64,000 nucleotides of DNA from Owenia fusiformis. Lineage: Eukaryota > Annelida > Polychaeta > Sabellida > Oweniidae. The notes beneath the pieces are model-generated. The model saw nothing but the letters and a program-made list of their open reading frames with translations. It did not search any database and was not told the DNA's origin. Position 1 is the stretch's first letter, and each line of letters begins with the position of its first letter. Location of the stretch: positions 25,111,375 through 25,175,374 of the forward strand of contig CAIIXF020000005.1 of NCBI GenBank assembly GCA_903813345.2. The letters are read 5' to 3'. Below are positions 54,501-64,000 of this stretch, piece after piece. The position numbers were made by a program, and so were the translations under genes.

Positions 54501-57500
54501 TGGATTCAACTAATATCATATTGGTGTCGGATCATGGCATGGCCTACACCAACCGTAGCATGAATATAGACTTGAGCAAGTACGTCAACATAAGTACACA
54601 TATAGAGAAGATTGCCAACTATGGGGCAGCCATGAACTTCATTCCAAAAGCTGGCATGGAAGATGCTGTCTACAATATCCTTAAAGGTAATAATCAATTT
54701 TATTTGTTTCGCCTTCCCAACAATTCTGTTGTTGTCAGCAATATTAGAGCAACTTCCACACTCCTTATCATTTTTGTGAATTTCCAAGAAACAGTTTTCC
54801 TCCATATAATTTTCGTTCACAAGCACATATTGTGTTAACCCTCATTAACCTCTCATTGGAATCTTCTTTTAAGATTCAAAAATAGGAAAAAAGATTAATA
54901 GACTAAATCTTCACAGAGCTTCAATATCTGAGCTAGAATGCACAAATAACTACATTCAGACATTTCAAACTGCCTTTTTTCAACGTTCATTGTTTACTGT
55001 CATCACTTCCAGATGCCCATCCTAAGATGACAGCATACAAGAAAGAGGACATACCAGAAGAATGGCACTACAAGAACCACCATAGAATTCTACCCATGCT
55101 CCTAGTATGTGATGAAGGCTGGCAGGTTGTACCAGTAAGTAAACAAGAACACAAGCTCTATTAGATGTCCTCACCTATAGGTGACAAAAAGAGGTGAAAC
55201 AGATAGCACATAAATAAAATTGTGGTTCACTCACTGTAACACGCTGTAGATTTCTATTCAGACTTTCTGTTCAGATAATGTACATAACCTACGATGCTGT
55301 ATGAAAATATGTTGACCAGGCTTGTTGTAGCCTGCTTTTGCCAGGGGATCACTTTTCAAAAAATTCCAGGGGGTTCACATTAGACAAATTTGGCCCAAAA
55401 TCACTTAAAAAATGATAAGAATGGGGATTTTGAAAGAATTTTTGGCCAGGGATGAGGGGGGATTCCCCTGCTTACAGCTACTACTGTATAAATAGATATG
55501 TTTATGTTTACAGGATGAATCCTGGATCAGGAATGTTCTCGGGATGCATGGATGGGACAACAATCTCATGTCAATGAAGCCATTCTTCATTGCACGAGGA
55601 CCAAACATCAAAGAGGACTTTGTGGCTGAACCATTCAAGTCAGTCGATTTGTACCCTCTGATGACAGAACTCTTAGGACTGAACCCAGCCCCTAACAATG
55701 GCACCCTAGAGATCGTCAAGAGCTTCTTGAAGGACAACCCGGAAATGACATCAGTGACAGCGACACCACAACTAGCAACCACTCAAAGCTCAAGTAGCAA
55801 AATAATGACAGAGACTTATAGCGTTGTTTTTGTTGCGACTACCCTATTACTTCTTTGAGTTTAAATTATTTGAACAGCACAAATAAATGTAAATCACATA
55901 AGTTAAGAGTATTCTTGAGGAGCTTGAGGAGTGTAAAACAACAATAAATCATATTTAAGTAGAGGTTATTTTTCTACGAAACCTAAAAGTAAAAATATTT
56001 CACGCCAATACTCTCCTATTTGTAAACAAAGCAAGTCATTGATTTCACTTCACGTGTTCTTAGAATATGTGTGATTTATATAAATAATACTTCCTTGTTA
56101 TCGTAAAAGGATGTTTGAAAAGGTGTAAAATGTCACATTTTACAAAAGGGTAAATAGTAAATCAGAGTTGATTTTCAGTCGAACATAATAATTCATTCCT
56201 CAATTTGACATTTATTGCATAAATTATAAGAACTAATCGATTTGAAGGATCATAATATAATTATAATAATCAACATATTTATTCAGATAATTATACAAAT
56301 CAAACTACATTTATTTAATAATTTTAAAGTCCTATTTTTTTATATTGCATTTATGTACATGCACATCTTTTAATGATTGCACAATCTTTTTAATGATTGC
56401 ACAATATTTTAATGATTGCACAATATTTTCATGTGAACATTTATGTCATCAGATAGACGAATACATAATACTATTTTTGTTGTATATTTATAAAGCAGAT
56501 CTAAAATTGAATTTATGTATAAAATATAATATTGGATATATGGTATTTTATTGTTATGATATTTATGATATATAAGATGTAAAAACGTCCATCAATTTAA
56601 CCAATATCAAGGGAGATTGGCTCCCATGATCCCCTAGCATTTAATATATAATCAAACACTTCTATCATTCATCATTAAAGCGTATTTCCAGAATGTTTCA
56701 GAATTAGGAAATATTTATAGAATATCTTAGAGTTTGGGGATTTGCCATGCTGTTTGGCCGATAAGAAATAAAGATTTAACAGCTGTCTGAACATTTGGAC
56801 TTACTATAATATGTTTGGGTTATATGCTTTAAAACAACATGCACCCAAAGAATGGAGAATGAATAATTTTATATTTTATACAGAAAAAGATGTTTATATA
56901 TCACTTACAGTATATTTTTAGAAAAAATAGCTTATTGAACATTTCAAGCACAAGAGTGAGTTCAATATCCATGAATTGTAATAGATGTGAAGATGTGATA
57001 GATGTGAATAAATTTGAAGAAAATGATTAGATGGTTACTTGTTCATACAGTGCAAATATGCCAAATCAGAAATACCATTGAGGGAGACAATCAAAAATCT
57101 AGGATTCTGTCTGTGTTTTAGCTGTTTGGTCAGGAAAGGGGCGATTTGATGCAAGCCAGGCCTGCAGTCAACATTCATCAAAATGTCAACCACATTTCGA
57201 TTAATTCTCAATGGAAAAGGGTTTGAAATTGCCAACTTTGTGTAAAAGCCAATTTTGCCAAAATATGCGGCAACGTTGAAGAATTATTTCCAGAGGTAGG
57301 ACTGGCTTCCTGGCTATGGGGCTGAGATGACCCAGGCCTGTAGCGAGGGGGGGGGGGGTTCGCAGGGTTCGGGCAAACCCCCTTGGCCGAACTTTTGAAA
57401 ACTGAACCCCCCTTGGCAAATCCTGGCTACGGGCCTGTGGCCTAATTTTGATTTTCACTCTTCCTAAATGGTTAACCCTTTCTCATGCAAACTCTGTAAA

Positions 57501-60500
57501 ACAGAAATTGTTTCTTACCGAATCTCCTGTTTTAGCTGATACAAAATGAGATGACATGTTATGTTCTTGAGCAAACTTCTGATGTTTATCCATCTTAACA
57601 GTGCGCATGTGCTCCAAGTCAACTGAAATAACAATGGTTCTTTCTCTAAACACTAATACTAATAGATATACAATGGAGATATTCTTGTTCAAGACCCAGA
57701 TTGCATATATGGTTTGTTATGCAGTGACTTCACCCATATATTATCAAATGAATCACTGAACAAGTGAAAGTAATGCTTGTAAAGTTTTAAGGTATCTGAA
57801 CTTATCAAAATAAAATAACACAAAATTTAAGGGTTGATAGATAACTGGATGACAGTAATACAAGATCTAAGGGATTGGCCTAATGTAATTAAAAGTGCCA
57901 TTGTGCCAAACTGTCTATTACTAACTGGTGGCATTTGATATGGCCGGATTCACTCATTATAACATAACATATATAAGGGTGACATCTATTTATCATTAAT
58001 ATTAACTTAAATCTAACATGGGACTGATTTGTCAGAACTTGAACACTAATAGACATAACAAGACCACACCTAAATATTTTTTTGCAATTTCATATGTCAC
58101 AGATTCACTGTCAATTATAAAGTATGATTATTATGAAAAAATAAAAGGAAATTAACAGAAAATTGTATGCCTTACCTTTGTTTCCTACAAGGGCCATATG
58201 TGGAGGTTTCTCTTCACTTTTACAAACACTTTTCACTTGAGTGATCCAGTCATCCAAGTTCTCAAAACTAGAGTAATTGGTGATATCATAGACTAGAAGT
58301 ATCCCCTGAAGGCAAAAGAGGGAGCATGTTTATTCAATAACCCAAATTAGTTCCATTGTGTATTTCCAAGAACAATCGCAAAACAAAAATAACATTCTGA
58401 TCATCACCATCAGGTTTGAAAAAAATAATTATCATTCCAACATTTTCTGGCATACACTTAGAGGGAGTATTAAACAGCGAGCAACTTCTTTAAAATTGTC
58501 TTTTCTGTCTTCTTGGCTCATAACATTCCTCAAGGTGAGCCAAAACAATTAAATTACTTTCAGAAATATTGTTGGATACATACATACTGTACCATATAAA
58601 TTCAGGGGTTATTTTTCCATCAAACTAAATATTAATTTTGCCATACGTGTCAGAATCTAGCAGTTGATGTATAAATAAATTAACATGAATTGCACCTCCC
58701 CATGTAGATTTATCAAATTTGTTCCCTCCAACTAACAATTTTTATTTAATTTCATGACTTTTTAAATCTTAAACATACATTTACTTCACTATTTATTTCT
58801 ATTTCATGTTTCAACAGGGGTATACTTACATTTGCTCCATATATGTATTTATCTAACATTGCACCTCCCAAAGTTTGACCTCCAATATCCCATACCTGTA
58901 AGGCCACATTAATGTTTCCTGAAAAGAATAAATCAATTAAAAAATGAATCAGGATATGGTTAATGATAATTGATTAAATAATTTGAAGTGCAATACAGGA
59001 TATATTATGCTTGAAAAATTCTGTATTGGGACGGGATGAATGATATATAGAGACTGATATCCTTTTTTGAATTTGCATTCATTTCTTTATGTATACTGAA
59101 TATCTATTTTCTCATGGCTTGGCTCTTACATACATGTTGTATTACATGTTTAGAAATAAAAATTAAAATTGAAGTGAATGAAGACATTCTTTGTTATCCA
59201 TAACATGAAGAAAATATTTTTACCTGGCAACACAATTCTTTTTAAGAAAAAATCCAATCCTAATGTTTGTTTGTATTGTTTACCAAATTGCTCTTGTGAA
59301 TAACGAGTGGCGATGGAAGTCTGAAAATAAAATTAAAGGTAGTATGTATTTGATTAGTCTTAAAAATGTTCTTAGGGGATTATATAGGAAAGATTTGTTC
59401 ATCATCAAGATCTAGACTCTTCTCAAACTAAATTAAAGAAGCAACAAAATTAGAAACAAGTTCAGACCTCTGCTCGAACAAATGCATGAAATTGTGCTTA
59501 TCTTCATTTCAGTATCTATAGGCATCCAACTGGTAGGCGTGTTTGGTGCAAGTGCAGTGTGCACCCCCTTTAGAGTCGATTCGTTTTGAGTTACTTTTCC
59601 CAAGTATTTTTAGACTCGGAGAGCCAAGAGGTGGAGAAGCTTCAGGTTCAAGCTACAGTATGTGATGATTAGGGGTGAGACGAGTCGAAAAAATCCGATT
59701 CGAGTCGAATCCGATTCGAGTCAGAAAATGACGATTCGAGTTTCGAATCCGTTTCGAGTCGCGCGAAGTGCGAACAACATCGCTTTTGACCGTTCGTATT
59801 TTTAATGCGTCAATGGTGGAAAGCCGGAAATATAAACAAACACAATTCGTCGCAAGTTTATTCTGATTTTATTACATATATTCTTTCATTTATGTGTACA
59901 TACAATATAATAATTTAATACAAGCATATCCAAGTCATTGAAACTTATATATTCAACGCAATATCGAGTAAAAACATGCATATTGACAGTATTTTTCTGA
60001 ATTTTTTTATTTTTTCGAATTTTTTCTCAACTCGAAAATGATTCGATTCATCAACTTCGACTCGATTCGACTCGACTCGAAGCCCCAAACCCGCGAGTCC
60101 TCGACTCATCGGGTTGTCGTCTCACCCCTAGTGATGATGGAGACTATTTTTCCTTTTTAGATGTAGTAGTACAGTGATTATACCCTTTGGAAAATCCTGG
60201 GGACACCCTGGTATCGATTAATTCATTGAATGATTAATTAATGATTAATTGATGTACATGTACATTGTCGCTTTCCACTGGGTCTAGAGACAGGAACAAC
60301 TTAAACCTTGTGAATCAACATGGTACATGTACATACCCATAAACCAAAATCATACAAGTATCAATCCAGTTGACCAATCAAACTGGAAACATTTCATTCA
60401 ACACCTGTGGTGGGTTAATGGCATGAGCTGACATGTAAAACTGTGAACTCAGCTGACTGATCAAACTCAAGAAACCTTTATTTGACATACCAATAAAATG

Positions 60501-61302
60501 TTGCAAGTATGGCCTTGTGGTATATGCACTTATCTAAGAAATTCTGATGAAAGTCTGGCACTAGTTAGAGTTGTCTTTGGTACAGTTCTTCAACGCAACA
60601 GTGGGAGCACACACCCTTCCATGATGATGCCAAAGAGTTTTGGTTTGTGTGTAGGGCAAAAGGGTATAAAGTCGATGCATTTCATTTCAATTTGAGATAC
60701 CTGTAACTTCGACGGATGGGTAACTTTGACACTTTGTTTTGCTCTAATTTCGAATCTTGGGGGAAACTATGTTTTTCTAATTTCTAAAGAGTAATTGACG
60801 AAGTTACCCCATTTCTCAGATCAACATTACCTCACATATCAACGTTATGTACCCCTTTGCCCTACATGTAGCGGGTTTCATTATAAACGAAAAATGGTGG
60901 AAGGGTCCATTTCTCAAGAATTATCACTGAGTGAATAAAATCTTGAAAACCAATAATACTTTTTAGAGACATAAGATACATGTAGGCTCTTGAAAGAGGT
61001 CCCTCATCTCATCTATGTCAATATTCTGCAAATCTGTGCATGTAAGTGGAAAGTCATGAAGTTCAACAACTTATTCAATGTCCGAGTTATAAGGACCTAA
61101 GTAAGGCTCAAGATAGATCATGTAGAACATAAAACAAATCAAAGTCAAACATCTAAATCAAAGTCACAGGACTGGCAAGTGAAAAAAATGAACAAAAAAA
61201 ATACTCTAAGTGAAATACGATTCTTACTTTTCCTGATGCACCATCGCCCATTATAATTATCTTGAGTTGTTTGTCAGGCGTATCATCTTCTGAATCTGAC
61301 AT
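48402..61302 (-). CDS. RAB28: RAB28 small GTPase (complete, 6 exons)
   Basis: Exons in transcript order: 61228-61302, 59224-59320, 58830-58918, 58176-58305, 57519-57622, 48402-48584; 678 nt, 225 residues (human 221), all phases consistent. A Rab-family GTPase that cycles between GTP and GDP on membranes; in animals RAB28 is linked to cilia, the BBSome and photoreceptor maintenance. Seen: P-loop GDGASGKT (19-26), the switch II motif WDIGGQ with Gln 72 at the human-equivalent position, NKVD (129-132, split by intron 4), SAKTG (159-163) and the C-terminal CSLQ box for farnesylation, where human RAB28 has CAVQ. The start MSDSEDD matches the human acidic N-terminus. Intron 5 is 8.9 kb and contains a whole ENPP gene on the other strand. 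Confidence 0.96.
49893..50135 (-). repeat. Hairpin-ended interspersed repeat, inverted copy
   Basis: Opens with 'attatcccaccaaacgaagttc', the inverse of the family 3' end, then a CGTT/CATC-type microsatellite ('gttcgttcgtctgtccatcc'), 'gataactcaaatact' and 'agccaccattttc'. About one unit long. In RAB28 intron 5. Confidence 0.8.
51235..51560 (+). repeat. Hairpin-ended interspersed repeat, two diverged units
   Basis: Two units with 'aaatggccaccattt', 'gataacccaaataccagtta' and 'gctgatgcccagggac'. The end 'tgttcggtgggat' is truncated of its hairpin. It finishes about 130 bp before the ENPP start codon, so it may contribute to that gene's promoter or leader. Confidence 0.75.
51686..55858 (+). 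CDS. ENPP-family ectonucleotide pyrophosphatase/phosphodiesterase (complete, 4 exons)
   Basis: Exons 51686-51917, 54078-54686, 55013-55134, 55514-55858; 1308 nt, 435 residues, phases consistent. ENPPs hydrolyse phosphodiester or pyrophosphate bonds of nucleotides or lipids outside the cell, using two zinc ions and a threonine nucleophile. Seen: signal peptide (1-20), metal ligand Asp 31 in SMDGFR, nucleophile Thr 68 in [20 protein letters not shown], Asp 182 and His 186 in [11 protein letters not shown], Asp 229-His 230 in VSDHGM, and His 333 in GMHGWDN: a complete active site. It has no somatomedin-B or nuclease-like domains, so it belongs to the short ENPP4/5/6 group. A Ser/Thr-rich stretch and terminal hydrophobic run ([13 protein letters not shown]) with nothing after it suggest a GPI anchor. 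Lies inside RAB28 intron 5, antisense to it. Chosen start: the ATG directly before the signal peptide. Confidence 0.93.
52515..52738. mobile_element. Probable MITE in ENPP intron 1
   Basis: 'tactgtactgag ... ttttaattttgctgatttgg' on the left and the inverse of TACTGTAAATTGCTTTAATT on the right, both running into 'tggcggatt'. Ends are diverged. Non-coding. Confidence 0.5.
55318..55490. mobile_element. MITE of the CAGGCC..TAGCCA family (ENPP intron 3)
   Basis: 'caggcttgttgtagcctgc', 'ttccagggggttcacatta', 'gaatttttggccaggg' and 'ttacagctactactg' follow the same order as the copy at 12395. More diverged. Confidence 0.6.
55882..55887 (+). terminator. ENPP polyadenylation signal
   Basis: AATAAA 24 bp downstream of the stop codon, the first such hexamer after it. 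It implies a very short 3' UTR unless a later signal is used. Confidence 0.5.
55888..57332. other. RAB28 intron 5, right part
   Basis: AT-rich sequence downstream of ENPP. At 56366-56432 a 20-bp unit 'ttttaatgattgcacaat' is repeated three times. No exon seen. Confidence 0.6.
57333..57437. mobile_element. Short MITE of the CAGGCC..TAGCCA family
   Basis: CAGGCCTGTAGCGAGG on the left, inverse of CAGGCCCGTAGCCAGG on the right, 105 bp in all. Interior 'gggggttcgcagggttcggg' matches the right part of the copy at 12395, so it is an internally deleted relative. It ends about 80 bp from RAB28 exon 5. Confidence 0.7.
59670..60130. mobile_element. hAT-type MITE with 8-bp target duplication
   Basis: Ends TAGGGGTGAGACGA and its exact inverse, flanked on both sides by GTGATGAT (59662-59669 and 60131-60138). 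An 8-bp duplication and a TAGGGGTG end are typical of hAT transposons. The interior is rich in 'cgattcgagtcgaa' words near both ends. 461 bp, non-coding, in RAB28 intron 1. Confidence 0.93.
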
Positions 61303-61387
61303 TGTGATATTATTTGTTTGAATCAATCAATAGATATTACTCAAATTAAGCCAGGTTTCTAGTCTTGTCAAAAAATGTTTGGATGTG

Positions 61388-61431
61388 TTTTCCGGTGACG
61401 TCATTGCCAACATAACCCAGAATGCATTGCG
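61388..61431 (-). promoter_or_regulatory. RAB28 promoter motif cluster (ETS, CRE, ZNF143)
   Basis: Starting 86 bp upstream of the RAB28 ATG: TTTTCCGG (inverse of an ETS site) at 61388, the full CRE palindrome TGACGTCA at 61396-61403, and ACCCAGAATGCATTGCG at 61415-61431, a close match to the ZNF143/Staf site CCCAGAATGCATTGCG. All three are typical of TATA-less housekeeping promoters. Confidence 0.6.
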
Positions 61432-61621
61432 TGGACGAAAAAGCTTTCAAGTGTTTTACAATTACCGGGGATTTATTGATAAACTTAAAGGTTGTATATA
61501 ACTATTCATGCTGTATTAATGTTTTGTCAAGGTGTGAAAAACATAAAGGACCATGCTGTGTATATATAATACTGATTTTTAATTACACATTTGAAGTGGA
61601 TGATCATTTTTCATTCCATGT

Positions 61622-63067
61622 CAGGGGCGTAGGAAGGTGTAAATTCAACACTACGCCAAAAAATCCCGCCAAAACCATGAAACAATTGTGTCAAATCTTC
61701 TATATCAAAACGCCTATTTTATGCTCGTTAAACGTCATTTTATGGCAATAGAATGCAATGTTTTTATAACCTAAATGTGAACGGAAATGTTTAAGCGATG
61801 CATTTGTATGGGCGATTGGTCATACGTATAGGTTGGCGTTTCGATTTTATATGCAAGCTTAAAATCCTTGATGCCCCTTTAATGTGCTTTTAAAAAATGT
61901 TCGAATGATTTTCATCATTTAAAATCACCATGGAAAATCACAAATCATTCTCACTTTTCTTATGTCTCGAACGATATAGACGATCAATTTCCAAATAACA
62001 ATGAGAGATTTTTAATCATTTTCGAATAATTGAATTGAGATATTATTGTCTGATTCCATCGTGTAACGTGCAATACGACATGTACAGATTAAAAAATCTA
62101 GCTTGATCAATTGATTTAAAGAAACGCATTCGTGATCAATGAAACAATTAACCCTAATGTCTGCAACCTTTTTTATAACACTAATTCGCAAGACCAAATA
62201 AACTTCCCACCACAAAGGTCAAATCGAGGTCAACGTGACTTAGGGGTGCCAAAAATGTTATATTTCCTAAAACAATAATCTATTATTTTTCAAATGAAAT
62301 AAAAATCTAAGTAATAGCTTTTCTAGAACTGAAATCGATGGAACGCGTATTTGAATAATCAACATTTTCAAGTTGTTTTTGTCTTTAACATTCATATTTA
62401 AAGAAGTATTACCAATAACAATTGGTGATTTAGTAAGAAAATAGATAATTGCTGACTTAACTATAATTTCTGTCTATGATGTTGCCTAGCAACGGAATAT
62501 AAATCGATATAGTGAAGTTGAAAAATTGGGAGTAGGGGAGAATAAAAAAAAATCTCTTTTAAAGAGGTTAATCATTATAATTAAATGATACCACAGTTTG
62601 CATATACATTACAGAACATGCGCAAAAAAATTGCAAAGGTATTCATCAAGTAGTTTTTGAAAAAAACTGTTTTTCTCAAATTCGTGAAGAGAACGCGAAT
62701 CACGAATATTTGGCGAAGATAGTCAATAGTGTCTCGATTATCATGAAATAAAGCATGTTACTTTGCATTTTCTACAGTATTAGAACTATAGAAACAAATA
62801 TTTTATTTTTCAAAAAGTGTAATTTATCTGTGGCCCAGATTAGAAAAATAACAGGCACAAAAACCATGCAAAAGAGTACTATTGAAAAAAGAGCATATCA
62901 TATGGTATCCACAAAACATTTCTTTAGGCTAGTGTGCTCGAGATTACTTTTGCACAATACAATGAGAAAATATGAATAAAGAACATAGGAAAATTAATAA
63001 GCCTTTTTATTCTCACTTTTCAACACTACGCACTGGCGTTTTGGCGTACATTGTTCCTACGCCACTG
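61622..63067. mobile_element. 1.45-kb DNA element, CAGGGGCGTAGG ends
   Basis: Ends CAGGGGCGTAGGAAGGTGTA and the inverse of CAGTGGCGTAGGAACAATGT, flanked by CATGT at 61617-61621 and 63068-63072. No transposase frame in the interior, which is AT-rich. Likely non-autonomous; the superfamily is undecided because the visible duplication is only 5 bp. Confidence 0.75.
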
Positions 63068-63441
63068 CATGTGAAGAAAACAGAAATTGATAAAATATTG
63101 AAGGAATGGGAGCTGTTACAATGACCCCTTCTTTTAGTGATTTTCGGAACTTTTCGTTCAGTGTAATAGCGAGGGAGCACTTAATTCAATGACAATAGCA
63201 TTACCATTTTTGGGCTTATTTCTTAAAAGCATTATACACTATTATTATCATTTATTGATAGTTATATACATCTTTTAATAATAAGCCAGAAAATGTGGAT
63301 AGGCTGTGCACAATGACTTCATTAAAGACTTAACAGAGTCTGGAGTAAAGCACTCTATACATAAAGTCTCTTAAAATAATATATTAGAACAGTATATCCT
63401 TACTACACTAGAAGGATGACTGATCATTGTTAGCTGCTTAC

Positions 63442-63565
63442 TGTGCTCAGAGATGTTATCCATAAAACGAGCACCAGTAAAGGGTATACAACCACTAAAA
63501 TGTGGCTGTGTATCATAAACAAGTGTGACAATCGTTACAATCACTAAATAATGTTGCCATAACAT
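63442..63565 (-). CDS. Candidate signal-peptide first exon (weak)
   Basis: From an ATG at 63565 to a GTAAGC donor: 41 codons beginning MLWQHYLVIVTIVTLVYDT, a good hydrophobic signal-like start, then a segment with one cysteine. No second exon was recognised to the left before RAB28, so this may be a chance frame or belong to an unannotated secreted protein. I do not recognise a family. Confidence 0.2.
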
Positions 63566-64000
63566 TTTGTCACTTATTCTCTGCTTTTGGGATGTAATAT
63601 TGAAATGACTGTGAAAATATTCAATTAATGCTAGTATTACTTTCCCAAAGGATAAATAGCATCCATGGATGAATGTATACAAAAATATGTAATTCTTGAT
63701 TAGTTCATTTGCATTAGACATGACCAAGTCCAATCTTGTGACCTCCCACATAGTTTTCATATCGAATAATGATGTCTATCCCTGATAAAGTACAGTACAT
63801 CTTCATGTCCAAAGAATGAACTTGTTGACATGCTCATTGTACTTGTATTTGGAGTAAATCAAATCTTGGAGAATTAAGCTCTCGTTTAGCAGTAAAAATT
63901 GAAACCTTGAATGAATTCAAGAAGGAATATTACTGTTTAGATTACTAATATATGACTTCTGGTACAAATGTAAAATGTCCTGGTTAAATATTCTTTAAAA
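63566..64000. other. Right edge, nothing recognised
   Basis: AT-rich sequence. The open frame of the candidate exon extends a short way in, without further support. Confidence 0.4.

Noticed and set aside
61422-61751. 109-codon plus-strand frame
   Set aside because: Crosses the border of the 1.45-kb element, lacks any recognisable domain and starts inside the RAB28 promoter.

Overview
This is a window of animal nuclear DNA. It is AT-rich, all genes are split by GT-AG introns, introns are long and crowded with transposable elements, and there are no operons. The gene set (an IL-17 receptor-like gene, BNIP3, haspin, an ENPP, RAB28) and the repeat style (tandem-cored interspersed elements ending in a GAAC-TTC-GTTC hairpin, ACGG microsatellites, many short inverted-repeat elements) suggest a marine lophotrochozoan, most likely a bivalve mollusc. 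The species assignment is inference.

Layout. (1) 1-13.1 kb, minus strand: the 5' part of a BNIP3 mitophagy-receptor gene (three coding exons; the rest lies beyond the left edge), with a 10-kb first intron full of repeats and a perfect CLEAR/E-box palindrome about 100 bp upstream of the start codon. (2) 17.0-34.9 kb, minus strand: a complete 12-exon IL-17 receptor-like gene (653 residues: signal peptide, ectodomain, one membrane segment, SEFIR domain). It includes a 31-nt microexon and introns holding a mariner element with its own intron, a three-copy tandem duplication and a 2.1-kb tandem-cored element. (3) 36.9-44.8 kb, plus strand: a complete 13-exon haspin kinase gene (978 residues), head-to-head with the receptor gene across a 2-kb gap half filled by a 1-kb palindromic element. 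(4) 48.4-61.3 kb, minus strand: a complete 6-exon RAB28 gene (225 residues). Its last intron contains, on the plus strand, a complete 4-exon ENPP-family ectophosphodiesterase gene (435 residues, 51.7-55.9 kb). (5) 61.3-64 kb: the RAB28 promoter, a 1.45-kb inverted-repeat element, and one weak candidate signal-peptide exon.

The genes are not a pathway. BNIP3 acts in mitophagy, the receptor in cytokine signalling, haspin in mitotic histone H3 phosphorylation, RAB28 in ciliary and vesicle traffic, and the ENPP at the cell surface. All gene models were built by matching splice-site phase by hand; in each complete gene every junction keeps frame and the total is a whole number of codons.

I found no clearly new biological system. 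The parts most worth a second look are the transposon biology (empty-site comparisons inside the duplication, the intron-bearing mariner, and a foldback element carrying a fragment of a restriction-like-endonuclease retrotransposon), the long hairpins inside introns, and the promoter motifs.
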